Counted from the stretch's first letter, positions 1 to 8,652 are shown. The stretch: DNA of 64,000 bases from Croceibacterium_B sp963811255 (GCA_963811255.1 CAWEQI010000003.1:868001-932000); one strand, 5' to 3'. Notes: generated by a model from the sequence alone, not told the origin. Translations and numbers: made by a program.

Positions 1-620
1 AGATGGTGGTGGCGCTGAAACCGCTGCACGACGCGGCGACGATCAAGCGGGTGGTGGTGAGCACCTACCAGTCCGTATCGGGCGCCGGGAAAGCCGGGAT
101 GGACGAGCTGTGGGAGGAAACCCGGGCGATTTTCGTCAACGATCCGGTCGAGCCGAAGAAGTTCACCAAGCAGATCGCCTTCAACGTCATCCCGCACATC
201 GACGTATTCATGGACGACGGCTCGACCAAGGAAGAGTGGAAGATGGTGGTCGAGACCAAGAAGATCGTCGACCCCAAGATCAAGGTCACCGCCACCTGCG
301 TGCGGGTGCCGGTGTTCGTCGGCCACGCCGAGGCGATCAACCTCGAATTCGAGAAGGACATTTCGGCCAAGCAAGCGATGAACATCCTACGCGAGGCGCC
401 CGGGGTGATGCTGGTCGACAAGCGCGAGGACGGCGGATACGTCACCCCGATCGAGTGCGTCGGCGACGGCGCCACGTTCGTCAGCCGCGTGCGCGAGGAC
501 CCGACGATCGAGAACGGGCTGACGCTGTGGTGCGTTTCCGACAACCTGCGCAAGGGCGCCGCGCTCAACGCGGTGCAGATTGCCGAGTTGCTCGGCCGGC
601 GGCACCTGAAGAAGGGGTGA
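1..620 (+). CDS. asd: Aspartate-semialdehyde dehydrogenase, C-terminal part (5' end outside window)
   Basis: This is the last 205 codons of a cytoplasmic NADP-dependent aspartate-semialdehyde dehydrogenase, the second step of the aspartate pathway to lysine/diaminopimelate, threonine and methionine. The reading frame is open from the left edge (codons begin at base 3). The N-terminal NADP-binding domain and the active-site Cys therefore lie outside the window. Visible family blocks are FNVIPHID, the conserved His-containing stretch VPVFVGHAEAIN that contributes to catalysis, and the C-terminal helix DNLRKGAALNAVQIAELL. The gene stops 7 bp from the convergent efflux operon. The internal ATG at base 3 is probably not a start, because it lies inside the conserved dimerisation/catalytic domain. 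Confidence 0.95.
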   Translation, partial: MVVALKPLHDAATIKRVVVSTYQSVSGAGKAGMDELWEETRAIFVNDPVEPKKFTKQIAFNVIPHIDVFMDDGSTKEEWKMVVETKKIVDPKIKVTATCVRVPVFVGHAEAINLEFEKDISAKQAMNILREAPGVMLVDKREDGGYVTPIECVGDGATFVSRVREDPTIENGLTLWCVSDNLRKGAALNAVQIAELLGRRHLKKG

Positions 621-627
621 TCGCCCG

Positions 628-2202
628 CTAGCGCCGCGAGTGGATGGTGTTTTTGCGCATCAGGAACACGAGCGGTACCGCCACCAGGCTGAGCCACATC
701 ATCAGGTAGAAGTCGTCGATGTAGGCGACCATCGCCGCCTGACGGGTGACCTCTAGATTGGCCACCGCCGTTGCGGCGTCGCCGTAGCCGGCGAACTGAC
801 CGATCGAGGTCAGATCGAACATCGAGCTGAGGCCGGGCGTGATATGCTCGGCCAGCGCGCTGTGGACTTTTTGCGTGTTGCGCGCGAGCAGCGTCATCGC
901 CACCGAAATGCCGACCGACGAGCCTATGTTGCGGGTCAGGTTGAGCAGGCTCGAACCGTCGGTGCGCAGGTTCGGAGGCAGGGTGGCGAAGGCGGTCGCG
1001 TTCAGGGGAATGAACACCAGGCCGATGCCGAGCCCCTGGACCACGCCCGACATGACGATGTTGTAACGGTCGACGCCGAGCGACCAGTGCGACATCCAGC
1101 TCATCGACCAAGCGCCGATCAGGAAGCCGATGGCGACGATCCAGCGCGCGTCGGCGCCCTTGCGCATCAGGAAACTGGAGAGCTGCATGCTGATGAGAAT
1201 GCCGATGCCGCGCGGCATCAGGATCATGCCGGTGCCGATGACGTCGTAGCCGAGCAGCTGCTGCAGCAGTAGCGGCAGCAGGGCCATCGTCCCGAACATC
1301 ACGACGCCGATGACGATCATGAACAGCAGCGCGATGACGAAGTTCATGTCCGCGAACAGCGCGCGATGGAACAACGGATTCCTCGAGGTGGCGAGATGCA
1401 CGGCGGCGATCCACGCCGACGATATTGCCACCGCCAGCTCAATCCAGATTTCGGCCGAATTGAACCAATCGGCTTGGTTGCCGCGGTCGAGGAACAGCTG
1501 CAGCGCGCTGAGCGCAAGGCCCATCATGGCGAAGCCAAAGATATCGAAGCGGCGCTTCTCGATGGGGCGCGGCGGCATCTGCGCGAGCAGGATCGTCAGC
1601 GCGGCGATGCCGACCGGCAGGTTGACGTAGAACACCCAGCGCCAGTTCCAGTTCTCGGTCAGCCAGCCGCCGATCAGCGGCCCGAGGATCGGGCCAACCA
1701 TGACGCCGAGGCCCCACAAGGCGATGATCTGCGGCTGGCGGCTGGGCTTGGTCGTGTCGAGCATCGCCGTTTGGCTGAGCGGAGCGATGAACGCGCCGGC
1801 GACGCCCTGAATGGCGCGGAACATGACCATTTCGCCCAGATTCTGGGCGATGCCGCACAGTGCCGAGGCAGCGATGAAGCCGGTCACGGCGCCGAGAAAC
1901 AGCGTCCGCATGCCGATGCGGTCGGCCAGCCAGCCGGTGATCGGCATCGCCACCGCCGAAGCGACGATGTAGCTGGTCAGCACCCAGCTGATGGTGTCGG
2001 GCGTCGCCCCGAGCGCCGCTTGCATGTGCGGAACGGCGACGTTCGCGATGGTGGTATCTAGTACTTGCAGCAGCGAGGCCGCCATGACGCCGATCATGAA
2101 CAGCCAGCGATTGGGGACGTGCAGTTGGGCGACGTCCTCGAGCTCGACAGGCGTCTTGCGGCGGGATTCCCGCCGCCCCGCCGGGGGTGCGGCGGTAGCC
2201 AT
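628..2202 (-). CDS. emrB: DHA2-family MFS multidrug efflux transporter (EmrB-like)
   Basis: A 524-residue inner-membrane proton-driven exporter of the 14-helix DHA2 family. The N-terminus is about 30 hydrophilic residues. It is followed by the family signature DTTIANVAVPHM in TM1, motif A (GWLADRIGMRTLF) in the TM2-TM3 loop, and the glycine-rich antiporter motif GLGVMVGPILGPLIGG in TM5. It lies 2 bp after the EmrA-like gene and completes a marR-emrA-emrB operon. EmrB proteins pair with a membrane-fusion protein and an outer-membrane TolC channel to expel hydrophobic toxicants; no outer-membrane factor is encoded here. The symbol marks family and operon position. The substrate cannot be read from sequence. 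Confidence 0.93.
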   Translation of the reverse strand: MATAAPPAGRRESRRKTPVELEDVAQLHVPNRWLFMIGVMAASLLQVLDTTIANVAVPHMQAALGATPDTISWVLTSYIVASAVAMPITGWLADRIGMRTLFLGAVTGFIAASALCGIAQNLGEMVMFRAIQGVAGAFIAPLSQTAMLDTTKPSRQPQIIALWGLGVMVGPILGPLIGGWLTENWNWRWVFYVNLPVGIAALTILLAQMPPRPIEKRRFDIFGFAMMGLALSALQLFLDRGNQADWFNSAEIWIELAVAISSAWIAAVHLATSRNPLFHRALFADMNFVIALLFMIVIGVVMFGTMALLPLLLQQLLGYDVIGTGMILMPRGIGILISMQLSSFLMRKGADARWIVAIGFLIGAWSMSWMSHWSLGVDRYNIVMSGVVQGLGIGLVFIPLNATAFATLPPNLRTDGSSLLNLTRNIGSSVGISVAMTLLARNTQKVHSALAEHITPGLSSMFDLTSIGQFAGYGDAATAVANLEVTRQAAMVAYIDDFYLMMWLSLVAVPLVFLMRKNTIHSRR

Positions 2203-2204
2203 CG

Positions 2205-3314
2205 TTACTGCTTTCTACCGTCGGTGTAGACGGTGACGGTGGTGGTGAGGCCGGCGATCAGCTTGCGGCTCGGCTTGGAATCGATCGCGATCCGCACCGG
2301 CACGCGCTGGGTCACCTTGACCCAGTTGCCGGTGGCGTTCTGCGCCGGCAGCACCGAGAACTCCGAGCCGGTGCCGGCGCCGATCGAGGCGACATGGCCC
2401 TTGAGCGTCATGTCGGGATAGGCGTCGAACTCGATCTTTGCCGGCTGTCCGACGCGCATGTCCCCGAGCTGCGTCTCTTTGTAATTCGCCTCGACGTGGG
2501 CGCCGTGGACGCCCACCAGCGTGAGCATCGGCACGTTCTGCACCACCTGCTGTCCGGGCTGGAGGCGGTCGGCTTCGGCGACCTCGCCGGCGATCGGCGC
2601 GCGGACGTCGGTGCGCTGAAGATTGAGCTTAGCCGCCTCCTCCTGCGCCTTGGCGGCGGCGACTTGCGGGTTCTCGCCGGGGACGGCTGGGCCGTGGGCG
2701 AGCTTGGCCTTCGCTTCCTCCTGGCTCGCCTCGGCCGCCTTGAGTTCGGCCTGGGCCTGCTCGACAGCGTGCTTCGCCGCGTCGTAAGCGGCCTTGGTGG
2801 TGAAGCCCCGCTTCCACAGCTCCTTCTGCCGCTCGAAATTGCTCTGCGCGAAGGCGATGTCCTCGCGCGCCTTGGCGATGTCCGCGCCGGACAACGGCGC
2901 GGCGTTCGACAACGCGGTGACATTGGCCTGCGCGTTGGCTATCGCCGCCTTGGCCTGGTCGAGCTGAATCTGGTACGGGGTGGGATCGATCTTGAACAGA
3001 AGGTCGCCGGCTTGCACGTGATCGCCGCTCTTGACGAACACCTTTTGAATCTTGCCGCCGACTTCGGCGCTGACCGAAACCTTGTCCTGCTTGACGTAGG
3101 CGTCGTCGGTCGAGACCTTGCCTTGCAGGCCGAGCCAATAGACCACGCCGCCGATCAGGATCGCCAGCGGCACGATCAGCATCAAGGCCAGACGGCCCCA
3201 GCGCCGCCGGGGCGCAGCGGTCTCTTCGGTCTCCAGCACCTCTTCTGTGCCCGGCTCGCCCGGTTCGTGGACGGTGGACGGTGCCTCATTGATCTGGGGA
3301 TCGACGTCAGCCAT
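2205..3314 (-). CDS. emrA: HlyD/EmrA-family membrane fusion (periplasmic adaptor) protein
   Basis: A 369-residue periplasmic adaptor for the EmrB-like pump. The start chosen is the ATG at 3314 (MADVDPQINEAP). An in-frame ATG 66 bp upstream would lie deep inside the marR coding region. An acidic cytoplasmic tail of about 45 residues precedes one TM segment (RLALMLIVPLAILIGGVVYW). The HlyD pattern follows: a biotinyl-lipoyl-like half (VSAEVGGKIQKVFVKSGDHV), a long coiled-coil hairpin rich in Ala/Gln/Lys, and the second lipoyl half with a beta-barrel (APIAGEVAEADRLQPGQQV). Its first 8 bp overlap the end of marR, so translation is probably coupled. Membership of the family is clear; the cargo is unknown. 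Confidence 0.92.
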   Translation of the reverse strand: MADVDPQINEAPSTVHEPGEPGTEEVLETEETAAPRRRWGRLALMLIVPLAILIGGVVYWLGLQGKVSTDDAYVKQDKVSVSAEVGGKIQKVFVKSGDHVQAGDLLFKIDPTPYQIQLDQAKAAIANAQANVTALSNAAPLSGADIAKAREDIAFAQSNFERQKELWKRGFTTKAAYDAAKHAVEQAQAELKAAEASQEEAKAKLAHGPAVPGENPQVAAAKAQEEAAKLNLQRTDVRAPIAGEVAEADRLQPGQQVVQNVPMLTLVGVHGAHVEANYKETQLGDMRVGQPAKIEFDAYPDMTLKGHVASIGAGTGSEFSVLPAQNATGNWVKVTQRVPVRIAIDSKPSRKLIAGLTTTVTVYTDGRKQ

Positions 3315-3750
3315 TCGCGGTCCTTGCCATGTCGCGCCGCTGGGACAGGTTGCTGCCGACCACCTGGAGCAGGCGGGCAAACTCGGACCGTTCGGCGGCG
3401 GTCAAGCCGTGGAGCATGTCCTCAACCAGCGAATCCACCCTTTGTTGCAGTTTCTCGACGACCTGGCGGCTCTTGCCGGTCAGATGAAGCTGCCATGCCC
3501 GACGATCCGAAGGATCGGGACGGCGCTCGATCATGCTCGCTTCCTCGAGCCGGTCGACCATACGACACAGGGTGATCGGCTCGACTTCGAGTTGTTCGGC
3601 GTAAAACCCCTGGTTCTCCCCTGGGCGGCGGTTCAGCGTCAGCAGCAGCCGCGCCTGAGGACCGGTCACGCCGATTTCGCGCACCTGCTGGTCGAACGCC
3701 CAGCGGGCGAGCCGCGAATTGTCGGCAAGCTGATAGCCGATGTGAGTCAT
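3307..3750 (-). CDS. MarR-family transcriptional regulator
   Basis: A 147-residue winged-helix regulator, first gene of the marR-emrA-emrB operon. The wHTH is visible from about residue 35 to 100. It includes the helix GVTGPQARLLLTLNR, the recognition-helix region LEVEPITLCRMVDRLEEASM, and the wing with the hallmark DPSDRRA. MarR proteins of such operons are usually repressors that release DNA when they bind a phenolic or similar ligand. Autoregulation is likely, because a dyad lies within the only visible promoter just upstream. The predicted transcription start is only a few bases from the ATG, so the mRNA may be nearly leaderless. Confidence 0.93.
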   Translation of the reverse strand: MTHIGYQLADNSRLARWAFDQQVREIGVTGPQARLLLTLNRRPGENQGFYAEQLEVEPITLCRMVDRLEEASMIERRPDPSDRRAWQLHLTGKSRQVVEKLQQRVDSLVEDMLHGLTAAERSEFARLLQVVGSNLSQRRDMARTANG

Positions 3751-3761
3751 CGGGCGCGCAT

Positions 3762-3789
3762 ATAATAAGCTCGCTTAGTAATGCAACAA
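3762..3789 (-). promoter_or_regulatory. Predicted promoter with embedded MarR operator
   Basis: Read on the minus strand, TTGTTG (3784-3789) and TATTAT (3762-3767) make a -35/-10 pair with a 16-bp spacer. A perfect 12-bp dyad with arms TAAGC/GCTTA around TC (3766-3777) sits in the spacer and touches the -10 box. A dimeric regulator bound there would block RNA polymerase. Assigning it to the adjacent MarR protein is inference from position. Confidence 0.55.
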
Positions 3790-4062
3790 CGGTCGCGATC
3801 GTTGTGGCGCGCGGCCCTCAAGCTATCGACGCTGCCGGTCTCGGCGCCTGGGGATTACGCGCCCAAGTCCCGCTCGCGCTGCTGATGATGGTAGCGCTGC
3901 GGCTGCACAACGCGGTGACGGCGGCGGTGGTCGGCCCCCTCACCGACGATCGACCCAACGCAGCGCCGGCGAGCGAGGGCAGCTCCGCTGATGGGCTGAG
4001 CGCCGCCCCTATGACTCATTGGCTGGCGCGCTTGGCAGTTTTCGACCGCGCCCGCAACAACA
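3790..4062. other. Intergenic stretch without a recognisable gene
   Basis: About 270 bp between the divergent promoter side of marR and the hairpin downstream of the DUF6152 gene. A long frame is open on the plus strand, but its translation is low-complexity Ala/Arg/Gly typical of high-GC noise. It has no convincing ribosome-binding site and runs antisense into the DUF6152 gene. I see no RNA gene or repeat here. Confidence 0.5.
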
Positions 4063-4096
4063 AGAAAACCCGCGGACCGAAGCCCGCGGGTTTTCT
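4063..4096 (-). terminator. Strong hairpin terminator after the DUF6152 gene
   Basis: A perfect 13-bp stem (4063-4075 pairs with 4084-4096) with an 8-base loop has AGAAAA/TTTTCT at its base and a GC-rich core. The A/T ends give a run of U in the transcript on either strand, so it can act bidirectionally. The gene it most plausibly serves ends 29 bp away at 4125. Confidence 0.8.
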
Positions 4097-4124
4097 GTTC
4101 CTCCTGATGGGGGAGGGGAGGAAC

Positions 4125-4565
4125 TTACTGCTCGCCCTTGGCGCGCTTCTGGGCCGCCTCGACCGCTTCGGTGGTCGGGTTGCCGAGCGACAGCTGGTGG
4201 CCGTCGGGGAAGCTGATCTCGGCCGCGCTGGCGCGGGTGTCGCCGTCGCGCGCCTGGAAGGCCTGGACGATGATGTGGGTGCCGGCCGGCAGCGAGTTTC
4301 TGTTCCAGCCGCGCCGCAGCAGCGCGCTCGGGGCGCCGCCTTCCACCCGCCAGTGCTGGATCTGCCCGGTCTTGGGATCCTTCACCGCGATGTGGATCCA
4401 CGAGTGCGGGTTGACCCACTCGAACTTCTCGACCGTGCCGTCGAGCTTGACCGGCTTGTCGCGGTCGAACTCGGCCGCAAACGAGTGGTGGGCCAACGCC
4501 GCGGTCCCGCTCGCCAGCATCGCGCCGGCGGCGAGGAGGAACGCGCCCCTGATTGACTTGCGCAT
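4125..4565 (-). CDS. DUF6152 family exported protein
   Basis: A 146-residue protein of unknown function. The start at 4565 is favoured over a longer frame because AGGAGAG sits about 8 bases upstream and the residues that follow form a classic Sec signal peptide (MRKSIRG, then a hydrophobic core, cleavage after ALA). The mature protein begins with the family hallmark HHSFAAEFD, followed by VKLDGTVEKFEWVNPHSWIH. The His-His near the mature N-terminus and the NPH motif suggest metal binding, but this is inference. It is transcribed divergently from the DsrE-like/TsdA-like pair across a 243-bp gap and ends at a strong hairpin. Confidence 0.85.
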   Translation of the reverse strand: MRKSIRGAFLLAAGAMLASGTAALAHHSFAAEFDRDKPVKLDGTVEKFEWVNPHSWIHIAVKDPKTGQIQHWRVEGGAPSALLRRGWNRNSLPAGTHIIVQAFQARDGDTRASAAEISFPDGHQLSLGNPTTEAVEAAQKRAKGEQ

Positions 4566-4808
4566 GTGAACTCTCCTGTGACTCCTTGCCGCTGACCGCC
4601 ACCACCCGAATGCGGAAACGGCAGGACAATCGAGACTGTTGTAATTGACTTTGTCTGAACTGGGGACGAATGACCAGCGTTGCAAGCATTCAGGTTTGCA
4701 ATTTTTTGTCGCACGTCGTCGCGTGCTGGCGAGAGCGCCCCGAACGCAAGGCCCTTACAGCGGCGTGCTCGCGGTGCTAGCTCGCAAAAGACTTCAGCGA
4801 CGGGAACA

Positions 4809-5495
4809 ATGCAAATGACCAATTCGAAGGCCGACAGGCGCCGGATTCTTGGCGCGGGTGCGCTCGTCGCGGGTGGGACGATGCTTGCGTCGGCGGCACA
4901 AGTGCGGGCTCAGGAGGGAGGCCCCGGCGGATGGAGCGCCACGGCCGAGCCGCAAGACGCGTGGCTCGACAAGTCCGGCACGCGACACAGGATGGTGTTC
5001 GACGCCACCAGCCCAGGAGCGGTCGACAAGGGTCTGCACTACGCCAACAACTTCTACATCGCCAACGAGAGCGGTTATGGCCTTAAGCCTGAGGCGCTGG
5101 CAGTGGTGGTAATCCTGCGCGCGCAGGCGACGCCGTTCGGATTCAGCGATGCGATGTGGAAAAAATACGGCGCCGAACTCAGCAAGATGATGAGTCTCGA
5201 AGGCAAGCAGGCCGAGGCGGCAAAGACCGGCAACCCGTTGATGACTGCGGCGCCCAGCGAGCGCGAAGCGGTGACTTTGTCCGCTCTGGAGCAAAAGGGC
5301 GCACGCTACGCCGTGTGCGGGATGGCCACGCACGGCATTTCATTTGGGCTGGCGTCGGCGGCAGGGGTTGAGCAGCCCTCCCTTGAGGCCGAACTGAAAG
5401 CGAACCTGATTCCGGGCGCCGTACTCGTTCCGGCGGGAATCGTGGCGGTGAACCGGGCTCAGGAGCACGGCTATGCTTTCGCCTATGTCTCCTAG
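4809..5495 (+). CDS. Tat-exported DsrE/DsrF-like protein
   Basis: A 228-residue protein with a twin-arginine signal (KADRRRILGAG, then a hydrophobic stretch ending near VRAQ), so it is probably exported folded. The remainder resembles the DsrE-like alpha/beta fold: HYANNFYIANESGYG, a hydrophobic strand ALAVVVILRAQATPF, and near the C-terminus a cysteine strand YAVCGMATHG followed by AVLVPAGIVAVNRAQ. In DsrE-type proteins that cysteine region carries sulfur. The ATG at 4809 is preferred over the next Met (4815); the ribosome-binding site GGGAA is weak. It lies 13 bp before a TsdA-like dihaem cytochrome, which fits periplasmic sulfur redox chemistry, but the fold call is from motif memory only. 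Confidence 0.65.
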   Translation: MQMTNSKADRRRILGAGALVAGGTMLASAAQVRAQEGGPGGWSATAEPQDAWLDKSGTRHRMVFDATSPGAVDKGLHYANNFYIANESGYGLKPEALAVVVILRAQATPFGFSDAMWKKYGAELSKMMSLEGKQAEAAKTGNPLMTAAPSEREAVTLSALEQKGARYAVCGMATHGISFGLASAAGVEQPSLEAELKANLIPGAVLVPAGIVAVNRAQEHGYAFAYVS

Positions 5496-5508
5496 AAGCT
5501 GAGCACAC

Positions 5509-6480
5509 GTGGACGGAGATCCGTCGCTGAGGGAACTGGCGCTGCCGCTCGCGGTCGGCGCGGTGGTGATGGGTGGCCTGGTCCTTGGCATCTACAGCGC
5601 CGTGCACGAGCCTGGAAATGCTCCGGCGCCCGCGACCGAGCCCGGGAACGCCGCGTCCGCGCGGGACGGTTTTCAGCCGCCGCCCGAAAGCGCCATTCCA
5701 GATGGTCCTGAAGGCGCGGCAATTCGCCGGGGAATGGCCATCTTCCTCCACACCGGGGCGGCGGCCAAGGAGTACGCAGGCAGCGCCCTGACTTGCGGCA
5801 ATTGCCACCTCGACGGCGGGCGCAAAGCGAACGCCTCGCCAATGTGGGCGGCGTGGGTCAGCTATCCCGCCTATCGGGCCAAGGACGGCAAGATCAACAC
5901 CATGGAGGACCGCATCCGCGGCTGCTTCACCTACTCTATGAACGCGCAGGATTCGCCCGCCGGTGCGCCGCCCCCCTATGGCGACGACATCTATCGCGAT
6001 CTGCAGACCTATTTCGCCTGGCTGGCCACCGGCGCGCCGATGGGGGCCAAGATGAAGGGCGCCGGCTACCTAAAGCTGTCCGCGCCGGCGCAGGGCCACG
6101 ATCCCGGGCGCGGCGCCAAAGTGTTCGCCGACAATTGCGCCGCGTGCCACGGCGCCGACGGGCAGGGAATGAAGAACCCCGACGGCACCTACACCTATCC
6201 GCCGCTGTGGGGCCCGCACTCGTTCAACTGGGGCGCGGGCATGGGCAAGATCGCTAACGCCGCCGGGTTCATCAAGGCCAACATGCCGTTCGGCCAAGGC
6301 TATTCGCTGACCGACCAGCAGGCGTGGGATGTCGCCGCCTTCGTCGACAGCCACGAGCGCCCGCCCGACCCGCGCCAGAAGGGCACCACCATCGCCGCGA
6401 CCAGGGCCGCGCACCACAAGAGCGGCGACTATTACGGCCAGACGATCGCCGGCGACCTGCTCGGCGACGGCAAGACCTAG
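5509..6480 (+). CDS. Dihaem c-type cytochrome, TsdA-like (possible thiosulfate dehydrogenase)
   Basis: A 323-residue protein starting at GTG 5509, with an N-terminal membrane anchor or uncleaved signal (about residues 10-31) and two class I cytochrome c domains. The haem motifs are CGNCH (96-100) and CAACH (210-214). Between them is RIRGCFTYSMN with Cys139. In TsdA thiosulfate dehydrogenases an equivalent RSMN-type block carries the Cys that ligates the active-site haem. The second domain has the usual methionine region FIKANMPFG. It follows the Tat-exported DsrE-like gene. A generic electron-transfer cytochrome is the alternative. A later ATG at 5572 would remove part of the anchor, so the GTG is preferred. 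Confidence 0.75.
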   Translation: MDGDPSLRELALPLAVGAVVMGGLVLGIYSAVHEPGNAPAPATEPGNAASARDGFQPPPESAIPDGPEGAAIRRGMAIFLHTGAAAKEYAGSALTCGNCHLDGGRKANASPMWAAWVSYPAYRAKDGKINTMEDRIRGCFTYSMNAQDSPAGAPPPYGDDIYRDLQTYFAWLATGAPMGAKMKGAGYLKLSAPAQGHDPGRGAKVFADNCAACHGADGQGMKNPDGTYTYPPLWGPHSFNWGAGMGKIANAAGFIKANMPFGQGYSLTDQQAWDVAAFVDSHERPPDPRQKGTTIAATRAAHHKSGDYYGQTIAGDLLGDGKT

Positions 6481-6498
6481 GCCGAGGCGCCGCTCAGT

Positions 6499-8529
6499 TT
6501 ACGCCGGCTCGCTGGTCCGCTGGATGATTTGATCGGCGAGGCGGCCGGTCACTTCGGCCAAGTGGTCGAAGCGGGCCTCGAACGTCGCCATGCCCTGGCT
6601 GATCGAGCGCAGATCGGTCGCCAGCGCGCGCAGTTCGGCTTCGGGCACTTGCGCCTCGACCGTGTCCCACCGCGACCAGCCGTCGCGCGGGCCGAGGTCG
6701 AGCACGCGGCCGCGGGCGCTGGAGATCGCCGAGGTGACGCGGCTGGTCGCCGAGCCCGGAGCGTGGATCGTCACATGGGCGATCGGCTCGAGCAGGTAGG
6801 GCGCCGAGGCCGCGAGGGCATCCTGCATCGCGATGCGCCCGGCGGTGCGGAAGGCCAGTTCCGAGCTGTCGACCGAGTGATAGGAGCCGTCGGTCAGCGT
6901 CACCGCCACATCGACCACCCGGCAGCCGAGCGGGCCCTTCTCCATCGCGTCGCGCACCCCGGCCTCGACCGCGGGGATCCATTGCTTGGGCACCACGCCG
7001 CCGCTGATTCTCTCCTCGAACACGAAGCCTTCGCCGCGCGGCTGCGGGCGCAGCTCGATGACCACGTCGCCGTATTGTCCGTGGCCGCCCGACTGCTTCT
7101 TGTGCCGCCCGCGCACGATAGTGCCCTTGCGCACCGTCTCGCGCACCGCGAGGCTCGGCTCGCGGGTGGTGACGTTGAGGCCGTAGCGGCGCTTGAGCCG
7201 TTCGAGCGCCAGGCGGACGTGCTCCTCGTCGAGTCCGCGCAGCAGCGTCTCATGGGTTTCGTCGAGTGTTTCCCAGGAGAGGCCGGGATCTTCCTCGAGC
7301 AGCTTGTTGAGCGAAGTCGACAGGCGCACCTCGTCCTTGTGGTCCTTGACGGCGATGGCGATCGCGTAGTTCGCGCGCCGCCCCTCGCGCGGTTCGCGCG
7401 CGGCCGGCGGGACGCCGCCGATGCCGAGCCGGTCGCCCGGCTTGACCTCGTCGGCCTTGGCGATGCCGACCACTTCGCCCGTCTGCGCCTGCTTGAGCCG
7501 AGTGACATTGCTGCCCTGGAGCGAGAACAGCGCGCCCGCGCGATGGGCAACGCCCGGTTCGGAGTTGAGTTCGGCGCCCTCTGCCAGAGTGCCGCCGAAC
7601 ACCCGCGCGATGGCGAGGCGGCCGACGGTAGTCTCGTTGCAAACCTTGAACGCCTCGACCGCCGGCCCGTGTATGCCGAGGCGCACGGCCGTCTGCGCGG
7701 GCGAGGGGGTGTCGTGCCGCAGTGATTTCAGCAGCCGGCGGATGCCGAAGCCGTTGAGGGCCGAGCCGAACATCACCGGCACGATCAGCCCTTCGGCGGT
7801 CTCGCGCTTAAGATCGCCGAACACCAGCGAAAGGTCGGGCTGCTTGTCCTCCAGCAGTTGCTCGAGCAGTTCATCGTCGTGGTCGGAGAGCTGCTCTAGC
7901 ATGTGGAAGCGCGCCTGGGTTTCGGCGTCCTTCATCTCCTCGGCGATCGGCTGCTGCTCGGAGGCCTTCCCCTGCCGATAATGGTAGGCTCGGTCGAGCG
8001 CGAGATCGATGAAGCCGACGATCTCCTCGCCCCTGGCGATCGGGATCTGCCGGGCGACAAGGGCAGCCGAGCTCAAGGGTTCGAGCGATTCGAGCAATTG
8101 TTCGATGGTTCCGGGCGCTTTGTCGATCTTGTTGACGAAGATCGCGTGAGGCACTCCGCGCGCCTCGATCTCGCGCAGCAGCGGCTCGGCGAGCGGCGCG
8201 CGTTCGGGCTCGGGGGGAATGACGACAAGGGCGAGGTCGCAGATCTCGAGCGCGGCGTCGGCCTCGGCGGCAAAGCCGACCGAGCCAGGCGCATCAATCA
8301 GGACGTAATCATCGCCGGCGTATTTGAAGCGGCAGAAATTGAGTTCGGTCGAGCCGCCGCGCGCTCGGGCTTCGGGGCTGGAGTCGCCGACCGAGGTTCC
8401 GGCTTCGACCGACCCGAGGCGGGGAATCGCCCCCGCCGCCTGGAGCAAGGCCTCCGCCAGACTGGTCTTTCCAGCGCCGGCGGGGCCGACAAGCGCGATG
8501 ACACGCGCGCCGTTGCCGATGGCATCCAT
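6499..8529 (-). CDS. Elongation factor G-like translational GTPase (FusA2-type)
   Basis: A 676-residue EF-G paralogue. The start at 8529 is chosen because GGAGAGG lies just upstream and the P-loop follows soon after. Visible features are G1 GPAGAGKTS (about 15-23), G4 NKID, domain II, and the EF-G domain III-V blocks with the domain IV signature KKQSGGHGQYGDVVIELRP and GSYHSVDSSELAF. The switch regions are unusual. Switch I is degenerate (RARGGST), and G3 reads DAPGSVGF instead of DTPGHVDF, so the catalytic His is replaced by Ser83. It is therefore not the housekeeping fusA. Members are often annotated simply as elongation factor G. Its cellular role is uncertain. Confidence 0.85.
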   Translation of the reverse strand: MDAIGNGARVIALVGPAGAGKTSLAEALLQAAGAIPRLGSVEAGTSVGDSSPEARARGGSTELNFCRFKYAGDDYVLIDAPGSVGFAAEADAALEICDLALVVIPPEPERAPLAEPLLREIEARGVPHAIFVNKIDKAPGTIEQLLESLEPLSSAALVARQIPIARGEEIVGFIDLALDRAYHYRQGKASEQQPIAEEMKDAETQARFHMLEQLSDHDDELLEQLLEDKQPDLSLVFGDLKRETAEGLIVPVMFGSALNGFGIRRLLKSLRHDTPSPAQTAVRLGIHGPAVEAFKVCNETTVGRLAIARVFGGTLAEGAELNSEPGVAHRAGALFSLQGSNVTRLKQAQTGEVVGIAKADEVKPGDRLGIGGVPPAAREPREGRRANYAIAIAVKDHKDEVRLSTSLNKLLEEDPGLSWETLDETHETLLRGLDEEHVRLALERLKRRYGLNVTTREPSLAVRETVRKGTIVRGRHKKQSGGHGQYGDVVIELRPQPRGEGFVFEERISGGVVPKQWIPAVEAGVRDAMEKGPLGCRVVDVAVTLTDGSYHSVDSSELAFRTAGRIAMQDALAASAPYLLEPIAHVTIHAPGSATSRVTSAISSARGRVLDLGPRDGWSRWDTVEAQVPEAELRALATDLRSISQGMATFEARFDHLAEVTGRLADQIIQRTSEPA

Positions 8530-8652
8530 GTTCCTCTCCTCGGTTGCCTCCCGTCCGGAAGCGTCACGCGATCCCCTGTCGCGAAGCTTCGGACGATCCG
8601 CCGGCAAACGCAACAGCCGTTTGGTCAAGACCGACGGCCGGAGCTGACGCGC

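Noticed and set aside
3804..4556. Plus-strand 250-codon frame between marR and the DUF6152 gene
   Set aside because: Low-complexity translation, overlaps a terminator and the DUF6152 gene antisense, no ribosome-binding site.
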